Source: Candidatus Cloacimonadota bacterium
GTDB lineage: Bacteria; Cloacimonadota; Cloacimonadia; Cloacimonadales; Cloacimonadaceae
NCBI GenBank assembly: GCA_028683635.1
Contig: JAQUHL010000067.1
Coordinates: 1-8,273, forward strand
Length of the DNA: 8,273 nt
Direction: 5' to 3'
How positions within the stretch are numbered: the stretch's first letter is position 1; the number at the start of each line of letters is the position of its first letter. The notes beneath the pieces were generated by a model. That model saw only the letters and a program-made list of their open reading frames with translations. It was not told the DNA's origin and searched no databases. Positions 1 to 6,285 of the stretch are shown piece by piece. The position numbers were made by a program, and so were the translations under genes.

Positions 1-464
1 ATATGGTGGACGGCATTGCCTAACTCTTCGGGATAATTTCTCAGCATCTTGCGGGCAATTGCACCTTTATGCACTTTGGCTCCCTTGTTTCGGGCAATTT
101 TGGCAAGAGTATTGAGGGTGGCTGTTCCCCCCATTCCTCTGAAGGGAAAACTCATGGTGGTAAAGGGGATAAAGTGCTTTCCGCTCAAGTTATCCAGTGC
201 GGAGATTGCCTCCTTGATCACACAGCAAGCTCTGAATGCCCAAACCGGTCCACCGGCTATAACTACATCAAAAGCACTGACATCCGGTTGATTGAGTATC
301 TTGTAGGTAGCTTTACCGGGTTGCTTGCCTACCGTGGGGTCTCCTTCGACCTTCAACTCAAACAAGGTAACTTCGTGGCCTTTCGGGTGCAGTGCTTGCC
401 TGATCAACTCAGCCAGAGAAAGGCAAGAACCGGTTTTGGAATAAACAACGATGGCGATTTTCAT
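1..464 (-). CDS. Flavodoxin-like protein (partial, C-terminus outside window)
   Basis: A 154-codon open frame starts with ATG at 464 and runs off the left edge without a stop. The N-terminus MKIAIVVYSKTGSC has the flavodoxin shape: a hydrophobic first beta strand followed by an S-x-T-G phosphate-binding loop (residues 9-13). The usual N-T after the glycine is replaced by S-C. Residues 67-76 (VVIAGGPVWA) match the strand and loop that contact the flavin ring in flavodoxins. Further on are SFPFRGMGG (105-113) and a region resembling the last alpha/beta units of the fold. The role is probably FMN-dependent electron transfer or quinone reduction in the cytoplasm, but substrate and partner cannot be read from the sequence. 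An AAGGATAGG-like ribosome site lies just upstream (about 470-478). The gene lies downstream of pyrD on the same strand, about 190 bp away with a repeat in between, so cotranscription is possible but not shown. The fold is fairly sure, the function is not. Confidence 0.8.
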   Translation of the reverse strand, partial: MKIAIVVYSKTGSCLSLAELIRQALHPKGHEVTLFELKVEGDPTVGKQPGKATYKILNQPDVSAFDVVIAGGPVWAFRACCVIKEAISALDNLSGKHFIPFTTMSFPFRGMGGTATLNTLAKIARNKGAKVHKGAIARKMLRNYPEELGNAVHH

Positions 465-655
465 CTTTTACCTATCCTTATGTTTTAGTTTTTTGTCCAG
501 ATTCCACTTTTAGACCATTGAATATTGGGTTGTAGGGCGAAGCCTTACTCCTTTTGGGGTGGTGGGCGAGAATAGATTTACAATAATAAGCCTCACAACC
601 AGCATATTTGGAAGTCTGTATTTCGATAAATCGGGACGTGCCACAGTCTTTGATA
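465..655. other. Intergenic region between pyrD and the flavodoxin-like gene
   Basis: This 191-bp stretch separates the pyrD stop codon from the next start on the same strand. Most of it (about 512-650) is the left copy of the repeat described separately, which ends only about 5 bp from the pyrD stop. I see no hairpin followed by a T-run on the minus strand, so no clear intrinsic terminator closes the pyr operon here. The 465-511 piece holds the ribosome binding site of the flavodoxin-like gene and nothing else I can name. Confidence 0.7.
512..650 (+). repeat. Intergenic repeat, left copy (~139 bp)
   Basis: Bases 516-650 align without gaps to the reverse complement of the copy near 6146-6285. 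There are about 13 mismatches in 135 positions, and a perfect 50-bp block spans 587-636. Orientation '+' is arbitrary: this copy reads forward and the other backward. The ends are AGAC (512-515) and GTCTT (646-650), a short inverted match. Inside, 528-538 (GGTTGTAGGGC) can pair with 590-600 (GCCTCACAACC), giving 11 positions with one mismatch. A small hairpin AGGGC-GAA-GCCTT lies at 534-546. No transposase or other protein gene is in the repeat. The copy lies between pyrD and the flavodoxin-like gene, about 48 bp upstream of the latter's start. I cannot assign it to a named family; a MITE-like or structured intergenic element is the best description. Confidence 0.9.
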
Positions 656-1561
656 TTACAATGTCACCTTGCCGATCAGTTCTTTGATCGGGGTATCTGC
701 TTGATTGCAGTAATTCCCGAGATCATTAATCAGCTCCGGCACTCTTCGGGGATTGGAAAAGGATGCGGTACCGATGGCAATGGCTGAGGCACCGGCATAA
801 ATGAACTCCAGGGCATCCTGCCAATTGGCGATGCCACCCATGGCAAGAATCGGGATTTTTACTTTTTGAGCAACCTTATAGGTCATCGCCAGAGCGACAG
901 GCTTGATGGCTGCTCCGCTATAACCGGCTATTCCCTTGCGGATCCTCGATTTCCCGGTTTTCCAATCTATGGCCATTCCGAAAAGGGTATTGATCAGAGT
1001 GAGGCTGTCTGCTCCCCCTGCTTCGGCAGCCAGAGCGATTTCGGTGATGTCGGTAACATTCGGGCTCAGTTTGAGGATCAGTTCTCTCTGAGTGAGGCGG
1101 GATAACCTCTGGGTAAGCTGATGTACGACAAAGGCATCCAAACCAAAGGCGATACCCTCGTTTTCCACGTTGGGGCAGGAGATATTGATCTCATAAGCCT
1201 GGATGCCATTCTCTTGTTCCAGGCGTAGAAGCAGGCTCTCAAATTCATCCGGGCTCGATCCCGAGATGCTCACAATGATGGGGATCTTCAGCCTTTCAAT
1301 CAGTAGCGGTAGTTGTTCTGCGCAGAAGGATTGAACTCCAGGGTTTTGAAGCCCGATCGAGTTTAACAGGCCAGCTTTGGTTTCATATAGCCTGGGTGGC
1401 GGATTACCAGCCTTGGGTAAGAGAGTAATCGTCTTGGTGACATAAGCTCCCATCAGGTTCAGATCGAAGAAATCCGCATACTCGAGGCCAAAGGTACCCG
1501 AAGCAACTGTTATCGGATTTTGCAGCTTTAGTTTTCCCAGAGATGTCTCAAGCAGGTTCAT
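656..1561 (-). CDS. pyrD: Dihydroorotate dehydrogenase B, catalytic subunit
   Basis: This is the 301-residue, FMN-binding catalytic subunit of class 1B dihydroorotate dehydrogenase. It oxidises dihydroorotate to orotate in the cytoplasm and passes electrons to PyrK and on to NAD+. The TIM-barrel motifs are in order: VASGTFG (residues 19-25), VTKTIT (41-46), NISCPN (126-131) with the catalytic-base cysteine at 129, LKLSPN (163-168), NTLFGMAID (191-199, a class 1B signature), MGGI (241-244) and IGTASF (263-268) for the FMN phosphate. Length fits the family (about 300-310). I chose the ATG at 1561, which overlaps the pyrK stop codon as ATGA and implies translational coupling. A TTG at 1573 in the same frame would add four residues but lacks a better ribosome site. 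Adjacent pyrK confirms the 1B type over the fumarate-linked 1A type. Confidence 0.96.
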   Translation of the reverse strand: MNLLETSLGKLKLQNPITVASGTFGLEYADFFDLNLMGAYVTKTITLLPKAGNPPPRLYETKAGLLNSIGLQNPGVQSFCAEQLPLLIERLKIPIIVSISGSSPDEFESLLLRLEQENGIQAYEINISCPNVENEGIAFGLDAFVVHQLTQRLSRLTQRELILKLSPNVTDITEIALAAEAGGADSLTLINTLFGMAIDWKTGKSRIRKGIAGYSGAAIKPVALAMTYKVAQKVKIPILAMGGIANWQDALEFIYAGASAIAIGTASFSNPRRVPELINDLGNYCNQADTPIKELIGKVTL

Positions 1562-2313
1562 AGCAGTTCCCAACAGATTTCATTACTATTAAAGACCGGC
1601 CCGTCTTTGCACACCCTTTTGTAATAAACATTTCCGGTGTCCCCACAGGGAACGGCACATCCATAACAGGCGCCAATCCCACAAGCCATGTAGGCTTCCA
1701 TGGATACTATCAGTTCAATGCGGTGAGCCTTGGCGATCTTTTGTATTGCCTTGAGCATGGGTCCCGAACCGCAGGCAATGATGATATCCGTGGGATGCTC
1801 AGAACACCTGGTCTCAAGTCCCTGAGTGACCAGGCCCTGGTAGCCGATGGAGCCATCTTCTGTCCAAATCTCATCACAGGGAAAGACATCCGGTTTGCTG
1901 TTTCCGCCATGCAACCAGTAAACATAATTTTCCAATTTCAGCTTCTTACTGAGATACCATAACGGTGCATATCCAATTCCACCGCTGATCAAAACCACAT
2001 TCTTAACCTGGCATGGGGGAAAGGAGGTTCCCAGGGGTCCGATTACTTCGAGCTTATCTCCCCGGTCTAGTTCGCTTAAGCTTTGGGTTCCCTTGCCCAG
2101 GCTTTTGATCATGAACCCCAGACATGATTTCTCATTGTTGAAGATACTGATGGGTTTATAGAGGGAAGAACTGTCCTGCCGGGGTGAGCGCAGTTGGAAA
2201 AACTGGCCTGGTAAGCTTTGTTCCGAAAGCTTTTCATCTCTGATCCACAAGATAAAGTGGCTATTGTTCAGGGTTTCTTTTTTAACGATAATGCTGGTTT
2301 GGGAAATTGCCAT
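1558..2313 (-). CDS. pyrK: Dihydroorotate dehydrogenase B, electron transfer subunit
   Basis: A 251-residue iron-sulfur flavoprotein that carries electrons from the PyrD FMN through a [2Fe-2S] cluster and FAD to NAD+. The N-terminal half is a ferredoxin-reductase-type FAD barrel; YKPISIF (52-58) is its FAD-binding segment. The usual Arg before Pro is Lys here (Lys53). The NAD-binding part begins with LISGGIGYAPL (108-118) and includes ACGSGPML (180-187). The C-terminal cluster motif is intact: Cys211, Cys216 and Cys219 in ACGIGACYGC, then Cys235 in RVCKDGPVF. Length fits the family (about 250-260). The gene starts 6 nt after the pyrC stop and overlaps pyrD by 4 nt, so it sits in the middle of the operon beside its partner subunit. 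The ribosome site is weak (GGGATAG, partly made of the pyrC end), which suggests coupling to pyrC translation. Confidence 0.96.
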   Translation of the reverse strand: MAISQTSIIVKKETLNNSHFILWIRDEKLSEQSLPGQFFQLRSPRQDSSSLYKPISIFNNEKSCLGFMIKSLGKGTQSLSELDRGDKLEVIGPLGTSFPPCQVKNVVLISGGIGYAPLWYLSKKLKLENYVYWLHGGNSKPDVFPCDEIWTEDGSIGYQGLVTQGLETRCSEHPTDIIIACGSGPMLKAIQKIAKAHRIELIVSMEAYMACGIGACYGCAVPCGDTGNVYYKRVCKDGPVFNSNEICWELL

Positions 2314-2319
2314 CTTGCT

Positions 2320-3588
2320 CTATCCCTGCCAGGTTACTCTTCCATTGCAGAAAGTGCATGTGATCTTTCCCTGCAGTTCCAGATTGATCCAGGGGCTGTT
2401 TTTGCTTTTGGATAAAAGGGTATCTGAATAGATGGGGGTTTTTTGATCTAAATCTGCAAGGCAGAGATCAGCACATGCTCCTTTTTCGAGCTCGGGACTT
2501 GGCAGACCCAATACCCTGGCCGGGGATACTGTAAGTGCCTCGATCAGCCTTTCCAGGCTCAGAACTCCGGGAAGAACAAGTTCGGAATACAGCACTGCAA
2601 AGGCTGTTTCAAAGCCAATCACACCAAAAGGAGCATAATCAAATTCCCGTTCCTTTTCAAAATCCTGATGGGGAGCGTGATCTGTAGCGATGCAATCGAT
2701 GGTTCCATTCCTGAGTGCTTCCACAAGGGTCTGTCTGTCTTTCTCTGAGCGCAGAGGAGGTTTCATCTTGGTATTGGTATCAAAGCTTATGCAGGCTTCC
2801 TCATTCAGAACCAGGTGGTGAGGAGTGACTTCGCAGGTTACTTGTAAACCTCTGGTCTTGGCATCTTTGATCATTTCCACGGATTTTGCCGATGAGAGGT
2901 GAGCAATGTGGATTTTGGCCTTGGTACTTTCAGCAAGCATGATGTCCCGGGAGATGATTACTTCCTCGGCAATCGGAGGGATGCCGCTCAAGCCTAAGGC
3001 AGTTGCCACCTTTCCGGAGTGGATCTGACCCTTGCCGGCCAGGTTGTAATCCTCCGCATGGATGATTATAGGTAGCTGATAATTCACTGCATACTTCATG
3101 CAATTCATCATCAAACGTGCATTTTGGACGCATTTGCCGTCGTCGCTCACGGCCACTATCCCACCCTTCTTCATGGATGCCATTTCTGCGATCTCCAGTC
3201 CCTCCTGCTTTTTGGTCAAGGCCCCGATCACTTTGACTTTGCAGAAGCCGAGATCTTTGGCACGCCTGTGGATGTATTCGACAGCTGCGATGTTATCGGT
3301 TACAGGTTCAGTATTGGGCATGGCGCAGACGGTGGTAAAGCCACCCTTGGCCGCTGCTCGAGTGCCGCTCACTATATCTTCCTTGTAGGTCTGTCCTGGA
3401 TCCCTGAGGTGGGAATGCAGATCGATAAAACCTGGGAAGACGTATTTTAAGGAGGCATCGATCACCTGCTCGGCAGGGATGTTTATCTTATCTGCTATGT
3501 CCAGGATATGCTCATTCTCGATCAAGAGGTCTTTCTGTGTAAACTGCCCTTTCTGATATACGGTTCCATTTTTGATTAGCGTTCTCAT
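2320..3588 (-). CDS. pyrC: Dihydroorotase (class I, zinc enzyme)
   Basis: A 422-residue amidohydrolase that cyclises N-carbamoyl-L-aspartate to dihydroorotate. Metal and substrate motifs are all present: HSHLRDPG (58-65) with His58, His60 and Arg62; Asp149/Asp150 in VSDDGK; His177 in IIHAED; His230 in IAHLSS; EVTPHHL (253-259); and ATDHAPH (301-307) with catalytic Asp303. The length and the SDDG segment place it in the bacterial class I group of the Bacillus or Aquifex type, not the shorter E. coli class II. Because every metal ligand is kept, this is an active dihydroorotase and not the inactive PyrC-like partner found with some aspartate transcarbamoylases. The start at 3588 is set by a strong AGGGAGG site (about 3593-3599) that overlaps the pyrB stop codon; the gap to pyrB is 9 nt. 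It is the second gene of the pyr operon. Confidence 0.96.
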   Translation of the reverse strand: MRTLIKNGTVYQKGQFTQKDLLIENEHILDIADKINIPAEQVIDASLKYVFPGFIDLHSHLRDPGQTYKEDIVSGTRAAAKGGFTTVCAMPNTEPVTDNIAAVEYIHRRAKDLGFCKVKVIGALTKKQEGLEIAEMASMKKGGIVAVSDDGKCVQNARLMMNCMKYAVNYQLPIIIHAEDYNLAGKGQIHSGKVATALGLSGIPPIAEEVIISRDIMLAESTKAKIHIAHLSSAKSVEMIKDAKTRGLQVTCEVTPHHLVLNEEACISFDTNTKMKPPLRSEKDRQTLVEALRNGTIDCIATDHAPHQDFEKEREFDYAPFGVIGFETAFAVLYSELVLPGVLSLERLIEALTVSPARVLGLPSPELEKGACADLCLADLDQKTPIYSDTLLSKSKNSPWINLELQGKITCTFCNGRVTWQG

Positions 3589-3592
3589 CTGT

Positions 3593-3599
3593 CCTCCCT
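3593..3599 (-). promoter_or_regulatory. Ribosome binding site of pyrC overlapping the pyrB stop
   Basis: On the minus strand the pyrB stop codon TAG runs directly into GGGAGG, which lies 4-5 nt before the pyrC ATG. The Shine-Dalgarno match is strong and fixes the pyrC start. Its overlap with the upstream stop codon suggests that ribosomes finishing pyrB help initiate pyrC. Confidence 0.75.
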
Positions 3600-4536
3600 A
3601 AATCTTTCCGCCCAGTACCAGAAACATAAGTGCCATCCTCACCGCCACGCCATTGGCGACCTGTTCCACGATTATGCTCTGCTGGCTGTCTGCAATCTCA
3701 GGTAATATCTCGATTCCCCGGTTCATCGGTCCGGGGTGCATTATCAAGGCATCTTTCTTGGCGAATTTGAGTGTTTCCTTGGAGAGAACATAGTGCTTTG
3801 TATATTCTTCCAGGCTGGGAAACAGACCCTCGGTCTGGCGTTCCAATTGCATCCGCAGTCCCATCACCACGTCTGCATCTTTCAATGCCGTCTCCAGGTC
3901 ATATTCGACCTTACAGCCATATACATCTTCCATGTAACCGGGCATTAAGGTCCTGGGTCCGCAGACGGTAACCTCTGCGCCCAGTTTTTTCATCCCGATC
4001 AGGTTGGATCTTACCACCCGGCTATTGAGGATATCGCCCACAATAGTGATTTTAAGCCCATTTAGAGCACCCAGTTTCTCCCAAATGGAGAAAATATCCA
4101 GAAGTGCCTGGGTGGGATGGGCATGCCGTCCGTCCCCGCCGTTCATTACCGGCTTTCCGGAATGTTTGTGAACTAATTGGGGTGCGCCGGGGCTGCTGTG
4201 CCGGATCACATAGAGATCTATGCCCATGGCATTGAGGGTATAGACGGTATCTTGCAGGCTTTCTCCCTTCTGGAGAGCGGAAACGCTGGCCTGAAAACTT
4301 ACCACGTCCGCACTTAAGCGGCTGGCAGCCAGTTCGAAGGACAACCTGGTGCGGGTGCTGTTTTCCACAAACAGGGTACACACAGTTTTTCCGCGCAGAG
4401 TGGGGATTTTTTTGTATTCCCTCAGGTTGATTTCCTTCATGCCTTTTGCCGCTTCGAGGATGTACATGATTTCGTCTGCTGAATAGTCATCAAGGTCAAA
4501 GACATTGCGTCCTAAAAATTGTGGTGTTGAGCTCAT
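3598..4536 (-). CDS. pyrB: Aspartate carbamoyltransferase, catalytic chain
   Basis: A 312-residue enzyme that joins carbamoyl phosphate to L-aspartate, the committed step of pyrimidine synthesis. The carbamoyl-phosphate loop ENSTRTRLSFE (58-68) has Ser60, Thr61, Arg62 and Thr63. The mobile-loop lysine is Lys90 in LQKGESLQD. Arg112 in VIRHSSPGA, and His140 and Gln143 in HAHPTQ, match the remaining carbamoyl-phosphate ligands. Arg173 in ILNSRVVRS and Arg228/Gln230 in GLRMQ match the aspartate-binding positions. HPGPMNRG (267-274) is the hinge segment. Length fits the family (about 305-315). No pyrI regulatory-chain gene is in the window. The start at 4536 has a good AAAGGAG site 7 nt upstream. 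This is the first gene of the operon, preceded by a terminator that isolates it from the gene before. Confidence 0.97.
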   Translation of the reverse strand: MSSTPQFLGRNVFDLDDYSADEIMYILEAAKGMKEINLREYKKIPTLRGKTVCTLFVENSTRTRLSFELAASRLSADVVSFQASVSALQKGESLQDTVYTLNAMGIDLYVIRHSSPGAPQLVHKHSGKPVMNGGDGRHAHPTQALLDIFSIWEKLGALNGLKITIVGDILNSRVVRSNLIGMKKLGAEVTVCGPRTLMPGYMEDVYGCKVEYDLETALKDADVVMGLRMQLERQTEGLFPSLEEYTKHYVLSKETLKFAKKDALIMHPGPMNRGIEILPEIADSQQSIIVEQVANGVAVRMALMFLVLGGKI

Positions 4537-4543
4537 TTTTTTT

Positions 4544-4550
4544 CTCCTTT
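4544..4550 (-). promoter_or_regulatory. Ribosome binding site of pyrB
   Basis: AAAGGAG on the minus strand, followed by seven A's and the pyrB ATG at 4536. The strong match and normal spacing fix the start of the first gene of the operon. Confidence 0.8.
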
Positions 4551-4654
4551 CTACCTCGCTGGGTTAGATTAAAGGTGTTTTTTGGATCCTCTCTGGATAA
4601 TGCTCATTTTGGTCAAGGAAAAAATAGTCCGGGATGCACATAGCAATCACCAAG
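4551..4654 (-). other. Leader and presumed promoter region of the pyr operon
   Basis: This roughly 100-bp stretch lies between the terminator of the PDZ gene and the pyrB ribosome site, so the pyr operon promoter should be here. A TTGACC sequence (4616 to 4611 on the minus strand) looks like a -35 box. I find no convincing -10 box at normal spacing downstream of it, so I do not call a promoter. There is no hairpin-plus-T-run attenuator between this point and pyrB, and no PyrR-type binding loop that I recognise. A 12-codon minus-strand ORF (4607-4569) has no good ribosome site. Confidence 0.4.
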
Positions 4655-4678
4655 AAAAAAGCCCTTCTTGCGAAGGGC
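4655..4678 (-). terminator. Intrinsic terminator after the PDZ-protein gene
   Basis: On the minus strand GCCCTTC, a GCAA loop and GAAGGGC form a perfect 7-bp GC-rich stem with a stable tetraloop, followed at once by six T's. This is a textbook rho-independent terminator. It lies about 32 bp after the stop codon of the PDZ gene and before the pyr leader, so it separates the two minus-strand transcription units. There is no T-run on the other side, so it works in one direction only. Confidence 0.92.
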
Positions 4679-4710
4679 ATCCAGGTTTAGGAGGAGGTCG
4701 GTAAAATTTA

Positions 4711-5910
4711 TCAGAAGCCGAACCAGGGACCGATTGTGACGTGAAATCCCTGATACTCCGTATTGGGAGATTTAGAGACGTTTATTGCTTCTTCTTTGAT
4801 TCCGGAAATCTTCCAGCCTTCATTGGGAGCATAGCCGTAAGTGTATCCTCCCTCAGCTCTCAGGGCAAGCCAACTGAGCAGCCTTACCATTACTTCTGCT
4901 CTGGGACTTACAATGGCATAACCTTTGCCCAGACGGAAGTTGTGGAAGTTGGTATCTTGATTTATCTGATCCCAGGTGAAGTTTTTATCAGTATGAGTGA
5001 GTTCAATTGTGTGGCTGGCTCCGCCCAGCAGGAACCCGACGGAAGTGATGATGTTTTTGGTAATGGGAATCCTCTTATCGAGAGTGACGCCACCCATGAG
5101 GTTCGAATACCTTGCCCACTTGGTACCAATATTGGCACCGGTGTTGTCAAGTGCAGCTTTTTCCTGTGCATCTTCGTGGAACACTATCTGTCCGCCCAGG
5201 AAATAGCCTTTGCCGATGGGAAGTTTTCCCCCACCGCCATACAGAATTTGTCCATCTTCATTTTGTTTGTTGAAACCCAATTGTTCCAACATATTGTTCA
5301 CATCTTCCATGTCGGTTTGGAAAAACATGGGTATCCAGGTGCCTCCGCCATAACCTGCGGAAAGCTTGCTCTTTGCCTTCTCCCCAGTTAAGGACACTAT
5401 CCCGTTTTTGGAACCAACTTCAAAATTGACGTTTAAGTATTCACCTCCGCGAAAGACCCGCAACACAATCTTATCGCCAGCCCGTAAGCTGGCCAGGATT
5501 TTATTGAATTCCTTGTTGTTCAGAACTTTCTTGTTGTCGATCTGCACCAGGATGTCATCTTCCTGAAGACGGTGAACCCAGGCTGGGGAGTTTTGAACCA
5601 CGCCAGAGATCAGGACACCGATGTTGTCCTTATATCCAAGATCCTGAGCTTTGGTGAAGGTCATTTCCTCTACGAAGATCCCAAAATATGCCCGATCAGG
5701 AGATTCGTTCCCGGATAGATCCAGATCTTTCATATCACTATGAATCTGAATCTTTACATTCTTCATTTCTTTTTCAATATCTTCAAGATCACCGCCTTCC
5801 ACGGTGACAACCGATCCATCTACATCTTTTTTGATCACAATCTTGTTTTCTGCAAACAGGAAAGATCCCAATACCACTCCAAGGACCACGACTAATATCA
5901 GCTGTTTCAT
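4711..5910 (-). CDS. Exported PDZ-domain protein with beta/Gly-rich C-terminal domain
   Basis: A 399-residue protein. Residues 1-20 are a Sec signal peptide: MKQ, a long hydrophobic stretch, then SFLFA before ENK. Residues 21-70 contain a KIVIKKDVDGSVVTVEG hairpin-like stretch and an acidic helix. Residues ~74-166 read as a PDZ domain: AYFGIFV, then GVLISGVVQNSPA, then LQEDDILVQIDNKKV and a C-terminal helix and strand. There is no protease domain, so it is not an HtrA-type enzyme. Residues ~187-399 are beta-rich and glycine-rich (ILYGGGGKL at 222-230, YFLGGQIVF at 236-244), end in alternating aromatic strands and finish with Phe. This suggests a small outer-membrane-type barrel or sheet. Start 5910 was chosen for its strong GGGAGG site and clean signal peptide; the open frame extends 18 codons further upstream. 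It has its own terminator and is not part of the pyr operon. The function is unknown; a periplasmic or outer-membrane location is an inference. Confidence 0.85.
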   Translation of the reverse strand: MKQLILVVVLGVVLGSFLFAENKIVIKKDVDGSVVTVEGGDLEDIEKEMKNVKIQIHSDMKDLDLSGNESPDRAYFGIFVEEMTFTKAQDLGYKDNIGVLISGVVQNSPAWVHRLQEDDILVQIDNKKVLNNKEFNKILASLRAGDKIVLRVFRGGEYLNVNFEVGSKNGIVSLTGEKAKSKLSAGYGGGTWIPMFFQTDMEDVNNMLEQLGFNKQNEDGQILYGGGGKLPIGKGYFLGGQIVFHEDAQEKAALDNTGANIGTKWARYSNLMGGVTLDKRIPITKNIITSVGFLLGGASHTIELTHTDKNFTWDQINQDTNFHNFRLGKGYAIVSPRAEVMVRLLSWLALRAEGGYTYGYAPNEGWKISGIKEEAINVSKSPNTEYQGFHVTIGPWFGF

Positions 5911-5916
5911 TTGAAA

Positions 5917-5922
5917 CCTCCC
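5917..5922 (-). promoter_or_regulatory. Ribosome binding site that fixes the PDZ-protein start
   Basis: GGGAGG on the minus strand lies 6 nt before the ATG at 5910. It is inside the 18-codon upstream extension of the open frame and directly precedes the signal peptide, so it rules in favour of the shorter 399-residue product. Confidence 0.8.
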
Positions 5923-6039
5923 ATCATGTTTTCTTGTCCTTATTCTTAGCAAGACCTGAGCCAATCTATCCGCAGTTAGCTATCTGTTATTGAGACAATC
6001 AGATACGTCATTTATGTGTTTGCCTTATCCGGTACTCCT

Positions 6040-6054
6040 ATATCATAATGATAT
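6040..6054. promoter_or_regulatory. 15-bp palindrome, possible operator
   Basis: ATATCATAATGATAT is a perfect inverted repeat of 7-bp arms around one central base. It lies about 130 bp upstream of the PDZ-protein start and 300 bp upstream of the M28 start. The size and symmetry suit a dimeric regulator, but AT-rich palindromes of this length can arise by chance, and I do not recognise the motif. Confidence 0.35.
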
Positions 6055-6145
6055 GCAAGTGAGGGCAGAATCATATATTTTCATCCCAAAGTAATCCTGT
6101 TTTGACATGAATATCAGTTTAATTGTTGATTCCAGCACAATAGTT

Positions 6146-6285
6146 AAGACCGTTGCACATCCCGATTTATCGAAATACAGACTTCCAAATATGCTGGTTG
6201 TGAGGCTTAGCTTTGTAAATCTATTCCCGCCCACCACCCTAAAAGGAGAAGGGCTTTGCCCTACAACCCATTATTCAATTGTCTT
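6146..6285 (-). repeat. Intergenic repeat, right copy (~140 bp, inverted)
   Basis: This is the reverse-complement partner of the left copy, about 90% identical and gap-free. A perfect 50-bp block spans 6160-6209. The ends are AAGAC (6146-6150) and GTCTT (6281-6285), a 5-bp inverted repeat. Immediately outside, TAGTT occurs on both sides (6141-6145 and 6286-6290), as a target-site duplication would. The internal arms 6196-6206 and 6258-6268 can pair, and AGGGC-TTT-GCCCT (6250-6262) forms a perfect small hairpin. A 64-codon minus-strand frame from a GTG at 6237 runs through it, but it has no ribosome site and I do not call it a gene. The copy ends about 70 bp upstream of the M28 peptidase start. 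Confidence 0.9.

Noticed and set aside
69..488. Plus-strand open frame of 139 codons
   Set aside because: It lies opposite the flavodoxin-like gene, whose minus-strand translation has clear family motifs and a ribosome site. The plus-strand product has no recognisable features.
1562..1573. TTG start four codons upstream of the chosen pyrD start
   Set aside because: The ATG at 1561 gives the common ATGA stop-start overlap with pyrK and begins where PyrD proteins usually begin.
4569..4607. Possible 12-codon leader peptide before pyrB
   Set aside because: It has no good ribosome site, and no terminator or anti-terminator hairpin follows it, so an attenuation role is unsupported.
4741..5391. 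Plus-strand open frame of 216 codons
   Set aside because: It is entirely antisense to the PDZ-protein gene, has Cys/Phe/Ser-rich shadow-like composition and no convincing ribosome site. The minus-strand protein has a signal peptide, PDZ motifs, a ribosome site and a terminator.
5911..5964. 18-codon N-terminal extension of the PDZ protein
   Set aside because: It would bury the signal peptide behind a charged segment and contains the strong GGGAGG site that serves the ATG at 5910.
6102..6107. Perfect TTGACA on the plus strand as a promoter for the M28 gene
   Set aside because: At 16-18 bp spacing there is no acceptable -10 box, and it is about 250 bp from the gene with the repeat in between.
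651..6145. Composite transposon or genomic island formed by the two repeats
   Set aside because: The enclosed genes are core metabolism with intact motifs and no transposase or integrase, and the repeats show no duplicated target site at the outer ends of the whole segment.
6043..6237. Minus-strand 64-codon frame inside the right repeat, with a similar open frame in the left copy
   Set aside because: The frame stays open in both copies, but the start is a GTG without a ribosome site. Differences between copies are a mix of silent and non-silent changes, including two adjacent replacements, and the 3' part is not shared. A structural repeat explains it better.
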